Below are positions 50,620 through 59,102 of a DNA stretch of 64,000 nt, piece after piece (position 1 is the first letter of the stretch; the number at the start of each line of letters is the position of its first letter). The stretch is from Pseudopyrenochaeta lycopersici (Eukaryota > Ascomycota > Dothideomycetes > Pleosporales > Pseudopyrenochaetaceae): positions 1-64,000 of the forward strand of contig NHZP01000068.1 in assembly GCA_003313425.1 (NCBI GenBank). The letters are read 5' to 3'. Below the pieces are notes generated by a model. The model was not told where the DNA came from. It saw nothing but the letters and a program-made list of their open reading frames with translations, and searched no databases. The translations under genes and the position numbers were made by a program.

Positions 50620-51532
50620 GTAGCGAGAACCACTCCGTAACAAGAAAAACGATAGGTACTTAGACTTTAAAGCAGTAATAACTCTTCCTTATATCTAGGT
50701 ATCTATGTTAACTTAGAGGTTATATACTACAGCTATTCTTAGATATCTAGAACCCTTTCTATCTAAAAATTACGTTACGTATTATTACCTTCGCGCTTAT
50801 TTCGCAGGAAGCCTTATTCTTTAGTAAAACAGCGTTCCTTCCCTATAGTACTACTATTAAACTCTTACTACTTTATAATACTTATAACAGTGTTATCTAA
50901 CCCTTAGAACCTTGCTACGACGCTTAGGAGTTATTACTAGCCTTGTGCCTGCTGTCGCACGCAAATTTATGTAGGGTCGCTACCCCAGTTAGTACCTCCA
51001 ACCGGAACGATTACCAGTCCTAGCTAGTGCGAAACAGCTACATAATCATCACAGCTATAGTTTACTTATAGTGGCTACTATGTCTGTGGCTGTGTGAAGT
51101 CTTGGCAAGCGAGCCCGACCTTAGCCCCGCAGCCTTGCGATTCAAACTCGACCTCGGCCACGCCTCCAGTCAACCAACTCACTTCTTACAGAATTCGCCA
51201 CCCCACAACCCTATACCGTAAAAACTTGCCTGCTCCGCCGAGCGCTAGTAGGGGAGGTTTTCACCAACAGTGGAGAAAAGGTAAGCGGGCGAAGAGCAGC
51301 CTATGAAAATGCAAAGATTAATCTTAAATTGCCCTTAAGCTTTTTCAAAACGCTAGGCACCTAAACTGTTTGAGAGTAGTCTGATATGAATTAGGATACA
51401 TTCTGGGGCTACATTGGCCCGCTTACCACTTCTCCACTGTTTGCGGGAACTCCTCCCCCTACTAGCGCTCGGCGGAGCAGGCAAGTTTTTACGGTAGCCG
51501 GAGCGGGTCGGCCATCCTCCCTGCTAGCGTGA
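50620..51532 (+). repeat. Left arm of a 9.3-kb inverted-repeat structure
   Basis: Matches the reverse complement of 59103-59912. After removing the 279-bp MITE, the shared sequence is about 632 bp, the same as in the right arm after removing its 173-bp insert. The outer half is RIP-like and TA-rich in both arms, the inner half is not. The outermost word is GTAGCGAGAACC. No target duplication is visible outside the arms. Homology stops inward at CTGCTAGCGT. Confidence 0.85.
51216..51494. mobile_element. MITE, 279 bp, TA target, with empty site in the opposite arm
   Basis: Inverted termini of about 70 bp begin CCGTAAAAACTTGCC and continue through CTCCGCCGAGCG, with TA on both sides (51214-51215 and 51495-51496). 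The other inverted arm has the uninterrupted sequence CCCTATAGCCGG at the corresponding place, which gives the exact pre-insertion site. There is no coding capacity. It is probably mobilised by a Tc1/mariner-type transposase. Confidence 0.92.
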
Positions 51533-51827
51533 TCGAGGTGTGCGCCTACCTCCCTTGACACCGAAGCATGGCAAATCTTTAAGCTTGAAGGTGGTCCTGT
51601 TACTTGCCATTTTGTCACCGATCCTGAGGATTCTAGAAGCTTCGCCCTCCACAGTGGCAAATTATCGGACTACACAGCGAAGTACATGACGATGATAGAA
51701 CTAAAGAGTAGTCAATTTGACAACCAACGGAGTTCTCAGCCTCTACTTAAGTCGCATGATCTTTGCCTCCAACATCAATACCCTCTCAACAACCGTCGCC
51801 GGAATTGTCCGCTCCTGTCTCTTGGGT
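51533..51827. other. 3' flank of the RING gene
   Basis: Ordinary composition, no RIP. Presumed 3' untranslated and intergenic DNA of the minus-strand gene ending at 51828. No open frame is worth calling; the minus-strand open stretch from 51409 spans the MITE edge and is accidental. Confidence 0.5.
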
Positions 51828-54800
51828 TCAGCTCGTGATATTTTCGGCGCCTTCAAACTCTAGCACCGTTTTCTTCACCAAAACACGTTCCTCGTGGACA
51901 TACGCCAAGATGCGCTGGCGGACTTCTTCGCTACCAGACCATTCCCGCTTTTCGTCTTTTCTAAGCTTCTTTTTCAACACACGCCACTCGTAGCCTTCGT
52001 CAACGAGGCGCTTTGCAAATTCCTCGGTTCGATAAGAACAAGCGCGCCTCAATATGCTCCTGCCCAGGGCTGATTGGTCCTCGGAACAGACGCTTATCCC
52101 AAGCAGGATTTCCAAGATATCATGACGGTAATTCTGGATGAACTCACCCAAAGAAGCATTCACGGCTGCAACAATAAAATCTTCTGGAGGTTGCCTTGGG
52201 TAGTCGATATCCTTCAGCAACTGTGCCAGGGCCAAGCGGCACTTGAGGTCACTTTCGCCCTCTCTGCCACCCGGTTTGAGCATTGACCAAACATATACTT
52301 CTTTCGCCTCTTTATCGTTCAACCGTAGGGTCATTCCCATTATGCGTTCCAATGCGCAAAGCGATGGCAGGCTGTCCATATATGTGGGTTCTGCGGTACG
52401 TGAAGGCGAGCAACACAAATCCTGGGCGTGCTGTTCCTGGCTCACCGTTGGTAGATACGTAATGTCCATTGGGGCAGAGGATATGATCGTTTTTGTTGAG
52501 GCTTTCGAGCATAGCAGGCAGGTTATGTGGCCAGCACGTCGCATACGGAGCCGGATGCAGGTCGTGCAAAATGCGTGATGGCATGGCTCCAGGCTGCTTT
52601 ACGTTAGACTAATGCAAATCGCTACCGCCAAAGATTCGCTTACACGGCATCGCATATCCTTCTCTCACAAACGACGCAAGCTATCGGATTCCCATCCGCG
52701 CTTAGTCGAACCGCATACGTGACGCCCAACACTCTGTCCATCTCGCCAACCGTCCTGAGTACTGGAAACTTTCCTCTTACGGGTGGGTATGTCTGATTGT
52801 CCGGATAGAAGGACATAGATGGAATACCAGCCTCGCTATATTCTGCGAATGAGATTGGAGATGGCGGCGGGGCAAGGCCTGTAACGGACTCGAAAGCGAC
52901 GGTGTTCAAAATTTGGATATTGATGAAGTGGGCGGCATCCCAATTCCAATGGCTTGGAACAGGATCAACCTTGATACCCTGCCGGATGGTCCCGCCTCCG
53001 GCCAGGGCCATCTCCCAGCCTACCGGCTTTGGCAGCGTACGAGGAGGAGGAGGAGGAGGAGGAGGAGGAGGAGGAGGAAGATGAGCAGTATGAATGGCTT
53101 GGAAGCTCTCCACAGTTTCAATTATGGAGCCTTCGGTGATACCCAGGGTTTGGATGGAGATATGGCTTGTATAATGCTCCCCTCTGCGTGCTTTGTAGCC
53201 CCGCCAATTTGATCCGCGGAATGTCACCACGGGTGGCCTCATTGAGTGTTCTTCCCACCGCAGCTCTAAAAGATGGAGGATTCTGCATTCCAGCACCGGG
53301 ACACTTTCAAAAGGAGATACCTGTAGAGTTGCGGAGAAGAGCATTTGCTCAGGTGCGTCGCCTCGACCCTCTGCAAAGTGCCTCAACGTAACAGATATTG
53401 GCGATAGGGCAGACACGGCCAACGCCCCTTGCTGCTCTATCCCAGCATCATTTAGAAGGTCCGAAAGATAGGCCGGCCTGATGGTTTGCCAATATCGCGG
53501 TCCAGGGAAGCATCGCCCACAACTCCCTCCGTTCCCAGTTGATCGTTCACACTCTGGCCACATCCATAACGCCCAATTCTTGAGGTCCATGGACGGTCCA
53601 TCCGCTGGCCCCCAGTCCCACGGCGCTATTAGACTGAAATCTTTCTTTTCGGTCATCCGTATAACTTGACCGTTGGCCAAACCGACATCTCGAGGAGATC
53701 TCATCAGGGGTAGTTTTGCCCAACCGTTTCCGTCGACAGCCCCTATGCTCTCGAATCTCACGCACGTTTTCAGACGAGGTGCGATTTGGAGTTGTAGTCC
53801 ACCAATTTCGTTTTCGGCTAACTGGCTTTCGACTGAGTAACCAGAGCCAAGAGGCGCAGCCACGAATTGCTTGACATGACCTCCATCAGTGTCATTAAAA
53901 CCATCAACCCTGTCCTGGAGGGGCATGACAATATAGTCTTGCAGCTCGCCAGGCTGCCCTGCTGATGGCCTGCCTGAGACTGCATTCACTGAACCTGCGA
54001 AAAGCCGCGCGGAGAAAAGGCACTTCGTTTCTCCTCTCTCGGGCGGATGACCCTCGGAGTCAAAGGCAACGCATAGCGCTTCTCGCTGAAGCAGAGGTAT
54101 TAACAAGCCGCCTTTCTCCTTTATCTGTGGGGGAACCCTTGCGGTTTCGCACCTCGAAATGTCGATCAAGGGGAATGGGCCAAATGTGCTTGGGGTGTTT
54201 TGCGCGTTCATGTCATCCGGAACCCGTAGGGTGCGCCTGAAGCTGACCGTGCACCCTTCGTCCATAAGACTGTCTTTAATGTGTATAGAATCAAGCCTAC
54301 GGGTGATTAATAGCTCGGATCGCGGCGGCCGGCGCTGCATGATGTATCTGTTGTAAAAGCTGACGAAGGTCTCATCCTGGTTGATGCGTAATCCCTTTGA
54401 CACGTCATAACATGACCTTCCGGTCGTGACGACAACTGGCATCGGTCCGGACACGGGATAAACAGGGCCCATCGTGCCTTCCTTGCTGGGTCCCCTCGTC
54501 TGGAAACCCGTCACGCTGGAATAGCCTTTCGCATGTTAGAGAGATGAGTGGACAGATCTCAAAAGAACGAACCTCTGTCTTTCAGAATTTGGAGGACCTC
54601 CTTAATCTCAATGTTCGCGTTCACGAAGAGCTGTTCGACGGAAGCCTCTTTCGACGTTGGTCGCTGTAGGTCGGTAACGATCAACAAGACCTTCGACTGG
54701 GGCGCACATGTGACGCCAGGGTTTTCGGAGGCTAAAGGGGAAGCGCAACGTTCATCTTCCTTGGTGGCTTTGTCTCGCGTTCTGAGTGCATCGACCAAAC

Positions 54801-55086
54801 GGTCATCCTCCTGTTGCTGACTAGGGCTTGCCGAAAAGGAAGCAATCCATTCGTCGAAACCCCGGAATGTCTGGACCGTATCCATGGCGCCAATCTGAAC
54901 ATCCGAGGGCTCGGAAGGGATGTCCTCAATATCATCGAGGTACTGTCGTACTTCGATCAGCGTCTTCTCGCCCACTACTATTCCATAGCGATACGGTTCT
55001 GCTTTCTTCAACGCGGCCTGGACGGCCGCTTCAGTGACTTCCGAGGATTTAGTCGTCTCGCTATGAACCGTTAGTTTTTTGCACAT
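51828..55086 (-). CDS. Multi-exon gene for a fungal RING-finger protein
   Basis: Three exons on the minus strand. Exon A runs from ATG 55086 to about 54573. Exon B runs from about 54515-54525 to 52644. Exon C runs from 52593 to the stop at 51828. Exons B and C join through a 50-bp intron and together form a C3HC4 RING finger: CVVC at the end of B, then CHHAFCTTC and CLLC in C. RING domains usually bind E2 enzymes for ubiquitin transfer. The body of exon B carries blocks such as GGLLIPLLQREAL, QDYIVMPLQDRVDGF, VKQFVAAPLGSGYSVE and GGGTIRQGI. I associate these with an uncharacterised fungal family, from memory only. A 12-residue proline run occurs mid-protein. The open stretch of B begins with GTG, so the start must be upstream; the A-B intron is inferred (a CTAAC branch site near 54536). 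Upstream joining to the Helo-domain gene is possible. There is no RIP damage. Confidence 0.75.
52594..52643 (-). other. 50-bp intron inside the RING finger
   Basis: Donor GTAAGC, branch-like TCTAAC and acceptor GCAG on the minus strand. Splicing joins ...ICDAV to LEPCHHAFC in frame and completes the zinc-binding pattern C-x2-C-x11-C-x-H-x2-C-x2-C...C-x2-C. Without splicing a TAA follows immediately. Confidence 0.88.
53041..53078. repeat. (GGA)n microsatellite coding for polyproline
   Basis: About 12 GGA triplets on the plus strand, read on the minus strand as a run of 12 prolines in the RING protein. Likely length-variable between strains. Confidence 0.9.
54515..54575 (-). other. Probable intron between exons A and B of the RING gene
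   Basis: The frame ending at 54559 and the frame starting at 54514 differ. Between them the minus strand has CTCTAAC (about 54533-54539) as a branch site. Donor candidates are GTTCGT at 54572 or GTTCTT four bases further on. Acceptor candidates are AAAG ending at 54526 or TTCCAG ending at 54516. Two combinations keep frame. The precise junctions are undecided. Confidence 0.5.
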
Positions 55087-55411
55087 TGGCCAAAGCTTGG
55101 GAGAGAGGTACTAGGTCTTGGCCTCCAAAAGAAGCATAAGGGTCATTTTGTATCCGAACAAAGACATCCGAATCTGTTGCCGAGATCAGCGACACATATC
55201 AATGTGTCTTCAATCTTGAGGAAGCGCACCTTATCAATGCGTTTTGATGTCTGCTGCCATACTGTTTGCACCTTGATTTTGTGAAGTCCTCCTCGTTCCA
55301 TCCGCTCACATGATTTTATAATGACGTCCTTCAATCGCTTCATGCACTGGTTCAAGCCATCGATTACTGTCTTCAACGTCGTGTCTGTCGGCGCACTTTT
55401 ACCCCTTTCTC

Positions 55412-55419
55412 CATGTCCG
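55412..55419 (+). other. hAT target site duplication CATGTCCG (left)
   Basis: Identical to 58539-58546. An 8-bp duplication is the hallmark of hAT elements, and its perfection indicates a recent insertion. Confidence 0.95.
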
Positions 55420-55560
55420 CAGAGATGTCAACAATCAAGCTACAATCAAGCACTTGATTGATTGGCTTGACGATCGTCAATTCGATCAATCCAAGCCTCG
55501 TCCTAGTATTTTTGCAATCAAATCAAGCCTTAATACGAAGCTTGATTGGTTAGCTTGATT
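55420..55560. promoter_or_regulatory. Left subterminal repeat cluster of the hAT element
   Basis: Multiple AATCAAGC and GCTTGATT words in both orientations within 140 bp of the terminus, mirrored at 58390-58530. In hAT elements such short subterminal repeats serve as transposase binding sites; that role here is by analogy. Confidence 0.7.
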
Positions 55561-55806
55561 GGCTTGATGTTTTAGTGTTGCGGGAGTGTTCAGCAACATG
55601 TTTTAGCTTCGATTTCAATGAGGCTACTAAGTTTGCTGTACGAGCGATCTCGCGATACTTTCCTGGTGTTATAGTTAGCTTAGTAAGCATCTCAGCTACC
55701 TACCTAAAGCTACTTTACGCGTCCATCTTACGCGTCATCTACCTATACTGTCGCCTTTGCCTATATAGACAGTTACTTAGTAGTTTTTTACGCCCCTATT
55801 GTTGCT

Positions 55807-58362
55807 ATGCCGCTTAACAAAGCCCCTAAACGTCCCCGTAACAGCGCTGCTGTCCCGAACAAGCGCCTAAGGGTCGCTGCTTGTAGCATCGAGTCCCAGC
55901 CTGTCGACGTTAATACGACCCAGCAACTATCTCAGCGTCTATCGCCGCGCAAAGCACTGACGACTGCCGCGTCTCAGGCTACCGAGCCACCCACCTTTGA
56001 GTCGCAGTTGCGCGAGTCTCAGCCTAACGTTGCGATCGTCACGTCTATTGAGGGCAGCAAGGCTGCAACAGTAGCTACGTTAGAAGATAATAATAATAGT
56101 AGTAAGGGCTTTGATGAGCGCTTTGCAGACGACTTCGAGGGGATTAATTGGTCACGTTTACCTCAATACTGCAAGCCGTTGGCTACGCAGAGGCAGAAAA
56201 AGAGCTGGGTATACCTCTACGGCTTTCGCGTTGCGCTCATTAAGGACCCAGACCGCACCTTCTTTGTCTGTCGCTATTGTCATGAGCACAAGATTATCGA
56301 CGCTGGTGGCGGCGGCATATACGAAACAACGCTATCGACGTCGACCTCAGCGCGCCATTTAGAGCAGAATAAACGCGGCCATCGTTACGCAGCTCCAGGC
56401 AAAGCGCACGCTGCGACGAAGGCAGGTAAGAGCGGGCTGCGCGCTGTCTTCAAGGCCGGCAAAGTCAAGGTATCCCAAGACGTTGCCAACGAGCTTGCCG
56501 GCTTTAGCATTCAGGATTTTCGACATGCTGCTGTCGCATGGCTCGTCGAGAACAACCATCCAATTTCTGAGTTTGAGTCCCCCGCGTTTCGACGGCTGCT
56601 TGAAGCTGCAAATCCTGAGGCAGTGGCGGTATTGTGGACCTCCCATGCGAGTGTTTCACGCTTTGTAATGCGCCGTTTCGACTTTATGCAGCCGCAGGTT
56701 GTCGCTGAGCTGTCGCAATCAATAAGCAAGGTCCACATCAGCTTTGACAGCTGGACGACTAAAGGCGGCAAGCGTGGCTTCTTAGGCGTTGTTGCTCACT
56801 ACGTTAACAGCGTTGGTGACCTTGTAGACGTACCTATCGCGCTGCCGCAGCTGACGGGCGCTCACACTGGCGAGAAGATTGCTGAAGTAGTTAGCAAAAC
56901 GCTGCAGCAGTTCGGCATAAATCCGCGTACAGTTGGCTACTTTATGCTTGACAACGCTACTAACAACGACGCTGCCGTCCTCAAGCTCGCGCAGCAGATG
57001 GGCTTCATCGCTCCCCATCGCCGCCTCCGTTGTGGCCCTCACATCCTTAACCTCATCGGTCAGACGCTACTCTGGGGTAACAACGACGACGCGTACGACA
57101 ACGATAGCGGTGAGCTTGCTGCTGAGAGCGAGTTAATGCGCAAATGGCGCGAGGATGGGCCTTTAGGCGTGCTTCTTAGCGTTATTAACTACATCAAAAC
57201 GCCGCAACAACATGAGCTTTTTAAAAACTTTCAGCGCCTCGCTAACGCTGAGCTGCCCACAGATCAACACAGGATACTTGAGCCAATTAAGCCAGTTGTC
57301 ACGCGCTGGAACTCGTACTACTCTGCCTTTGAGCGCGCCGTGGAACTGCAGCCAGCAGTTAACGCCTACGCTAACCACCATATACGCCGCGTGCGAGATG
57401 AGGACACGTACGCGATAAGTCGCGGCAACAAGCTGCCGGAGGCAGCGCCCTGGATGCGATCGGACGGGCTAACAGCCGCCGATTGGGCGGTCGTTACTGA
57501 GTACATAGACGTACTAAAGCCGCTAAAGTTGGCAACAAAGCGGCTTGAAGGTCGCGGCAAAAGTGGCCGTTATGGCGCTATTGCTGAGGTCATCCCAGTC
57601 TTTGAGTTTATACTTACTTACTACGAGCAGCGCGTCAAGGTGTACGAGGCAGTCGACTATAATGCGCACGACGACGCGCCTGAGGACCATCTCGCGATCA
57701 ACCTTCGCGCTGCCTGGGCGAAGGCTAGCGATTACTACAATAAACTCGACCTCTCACCAGCGTACTACGCGGCAACGATACTCCATCCGCGCTATAAAAC
57801 TTACTGCGACGTTGCCTGGGCTGACAAGCCTGAGTGGCTGGACGCTAATAATTGCGCGTTCCGCGCGCTTTGGGCTGAATACAACCGCTCACCACGCCTA
57901 GTGAGGCGGCCAAAGGTTGTTACCAACGATATCGACGAGGCTATTGAAGCCCTCATCGATCCTGAGGCTAGCGCGGCTGCTGAGGACAGCGAGATAGACG
58001 AGTTTAATAGGTGGAAGAGGTGCGAGCTAAGGGTTGAGAAGGGTAGTGATGCCGCAAACTTCCCAATTAAATACTGGGTAAGCTTGCGCGATCGCTACCC
58101 TAATCTCTCTAAGATGGCTATCGACGTCATCTCTATCCCAGCGTCAAGCTGCGAGTGTGAGCGTATGTTCAGCGAGCTTGGCGACCTGCTTGAGCCCCGA
58201 AGGCGGAAGATCTCACCCCAGTTACTGGCTGCTATTCAGTGTATAAGGCGGTGGTATAAGGCTGGCTTTGATCAAGGCAGCAGCGTTGCTACAGCAAGAA
58301 TAACTGACACTGAAATAGACGCTATATACAAGTTGTGCTATTGGGGCCAGGAGGTCGAGTAA
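55807..58362 (+). CDS. hAT family transposase, 851 aa
   Basis: Uninterrupted frame from ATG 55807 to TAA 58362; no intron is needed. After a Ser/Gln/Lys-rich N-terminus, a BED-type zinc finger spans about residues 130-195 (C155, C158, H184, H192). The RNase-H-like core has FDSWTTKGGKRGF (first catalytic Asp), YFMLDNATNNDAA (second Asp) and RRLRCGPHILNLI. The C-terminal hAT dimerisation region at about residues 730-820 contains YPNLSKMAIDVISIP and ASSCECERMFSELGDL, followed by RRRKISPQLL. Length is within the range for fungal hAT transposases. It cuts and pastes the element by binding its termini in the nucleus. It is the only full-length open transposase in the window. Confidence 0.95.
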   Translation: MPLNKAPKRPRNSAAVPNKRLRVAACSIESQPVDVNTTQQLSQRLSPRKALTTAASQATEPPTFESQLRESQPNVAIVTSIEGSKAATVATLEDNNNSSKGFDERFADDFEGINWSRLPQYCKPLATQRQKKSWVYLYGFRVALIKDPDRTFFVCRYCHEHKIIDAGGGGIYETTLSTSTSARHLEQNKRGHRYAAPGKAHAATKAGKSGLRAVFKAGKVKVSQDVANELAGFSIQDFRHAAVAWLVENNHPISEFESPAFRRLLEAANPEAVAVLWTSHASVSRFVMRRFDFMQPQVVAELSQSISKVHISFDSWTTKGGKRGFLGVVAHYVNSVGDLVDVPIALPQLTGAHTGEKIAEVVSKTLQQFGINPRTVGYFMLDNATNNDAAVLKLAQQMGFIAPHRRLRCGPHILNLIGQTLLWGNNDDAYDNDSGELAAESELMRKWREDGPLGVLLSVINYIKTPQQHELFKNFQRLANAELPTDQHRILEPIKPVVTRWNSYYSAFERAVELQPAVNAYANHHIRRVRDEDTYAISRGNKLPEAAPWMRSDGLTAADWAVVTEYIDVLKPLKLATKRLEGRGKSGRYGAIAEVIPVFEFILTYYEQRVKVYEAVDYNAHDDAPEDHLAINLRAAWAKASDYYNKLDLSPAYYAATILHPRYKTYCDVAWADKPEWLDANNCAFRALWAEYNRSPRLVRRPKVVTNDIDEAIEALIDPEASAAAEDSEIDEFNRWKRCELRVEKGSDAANFPIKYWVSLRDRYPNLSKMAIDVISIPASSCECERMFSELGDLLEPRRRKISPQLLAAIQCIRRWYKAGFDQGSSVATARITDTEIDAIYKLCYWGQEVE

Positions 58363-58389
58363 TTAGTATAGCCGAGCGATCTCTACAAC

Positions 58390-58538
58390 AATAAACAATC
58401 AAGCCACCGATTAAGCTTCAAGCCAAGCCAGCCTTATCTAAGCAATCAAGTCAAACAAGTCAAGCCTAACGACTCCAAATCAAGCCTCAAGCCAAGCCGA
58501 CGACGAGGGCTTGATCGGCTTGATTGTTGACATCTCTG
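58390..58538. promoter_or_regulatory. Right subterminal repeat cluster of the hAT element
   Basis: CAATCAAGCC, TCAAGCC and GGCTTGATT words recur about ten times between the transposase stop and the terminus, mirroring the left cluster. Probable transposase binding region. Confidence 0.7.
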
Positions 58539-58546
58539 CATGTCCG
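58539..58546 (+). other. hAT target site duplication CATGTCCG (right)
   Basis: Second copy of the 8-bp target, identical to 55412-55419. Confidence 0.95.
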
Positions 58547-58764
58547 TCGGACATTTCCGAGCCAGTTGATGCTATGCGGCTTCTATAAGCTTTCTCCAGT
58601 TCTCCAAGCACAACTTCAAGTAGACGAATCTCTGTCCCAACCTCCTCAAGCTCGGAGTTCGCATCGCGATAACTGGAGACGAAGTCATCGATAAGTTTTC
58701 CGGCTTGAGCTGTGAATGTGATTACGGCGGCGATCGATGCCACCAGAGAAAGGGGATCCCCCAT

Positions 58765-59102
58765 TTGCGACAGCACCGGTATGAGCAGAGAGGTGGTTGG
58801 CAGAGACCCGCTGGCTTCTCGGTGGTGACTGGGGATGTCGTAAAGAGTTTCGTTATGTGGGGCCTTGGCGTCTGAGTGTGTTGGATGAGGGTAATAAGGA
58901 CACCGGGAACTCGACGTCAAGAGCTCGTGTCAGACTGCTTCGCTCTTTGCAGGGCGACGAGTGTTGGACAGCGTGTACAAATCTATGAATTCCTACGCTC
59001 TTCGGCCCGACAGAGTCCGTCCATGTACTGTTAGCAGAAGGCGAATTTGCATGCGACGAGGCTGAATATGCTTATATCTTGAGAAGCGGACGAACACCTT
59101 CG
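58765..59102. other. Upstream region of the Helo-domain gene
   Basis: Unmutated DNA between ATG 58764 (minus strand) and the right inverted arm. It should hold the promoter. I see no distinct TATA box. Short open stretches on both strands lack domains. Confidence 0.45.

Larger units (their letters stand above)
55420..58538 (+). mobile_element. Intact hAT DNA transposon, 3,119 bp
   Basis: Inverted termini CAGAGATGTCAACAATCAAG (55420-) and the complementary CTTGATTGTTGACATCTCTG (-58538), perfect over at least 20 bp, are flanked by the 8-bp duplication CATGTCCG. The subterminal regions are full of AATCAAGC/GCTTGATT words. The single gene inside is uninterrupted. There is no RIP signature. All parts expected of an autonomous element are present. 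Confidence 0.96.
55143..58764 (-). pseudogene. Helo-like/STAND N-terminal domain gene, split by a hAT insertion
   Basis: ATG at 58764 begins MGDPLSLVASIAAVITFTAQ, the typical start of the fungal N-terminal domain of STAND/NLR-type proteins (Helo_like_N), followed by an amphipathic helical segment. The frame reaches ...EMSDGH, then the hAT transposon interrupts. Skipping the transposon and one 8-bp duplication, the same frame continues from 55411 (GERGKSAPTDTTLKTVIDGL...) through a helical region to the stop at 55143. In the family this domain is linked to cell-death or incompatibility signalling; a role here is inference. The ORF is short for a STAND protein and ends 57 bp before ATG 55086 of the RING gene. 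Either it is a separate small gene or its 3' end is an unresolved intron joining the two. The longer upstream open stretch has no ATG. Confidence 0.7.

Noticed and set aside
52902..53391. Several plus-strand open frames opposite the RING gene
   Set aside because: Shadows of the minus-strand exon and its (GGA)n tract; no independent domain.
52640..54514. Reading the 624-codon frame as a complete gene
   Set aside because: It would start with GTG and stop inside a RING finger; splice signals on both sides show it is an internal exon.
56359..57560. Minus-strand open frames within the hAT transposase
   Set aside because: Antisense shadows of a GC-rich coding region.
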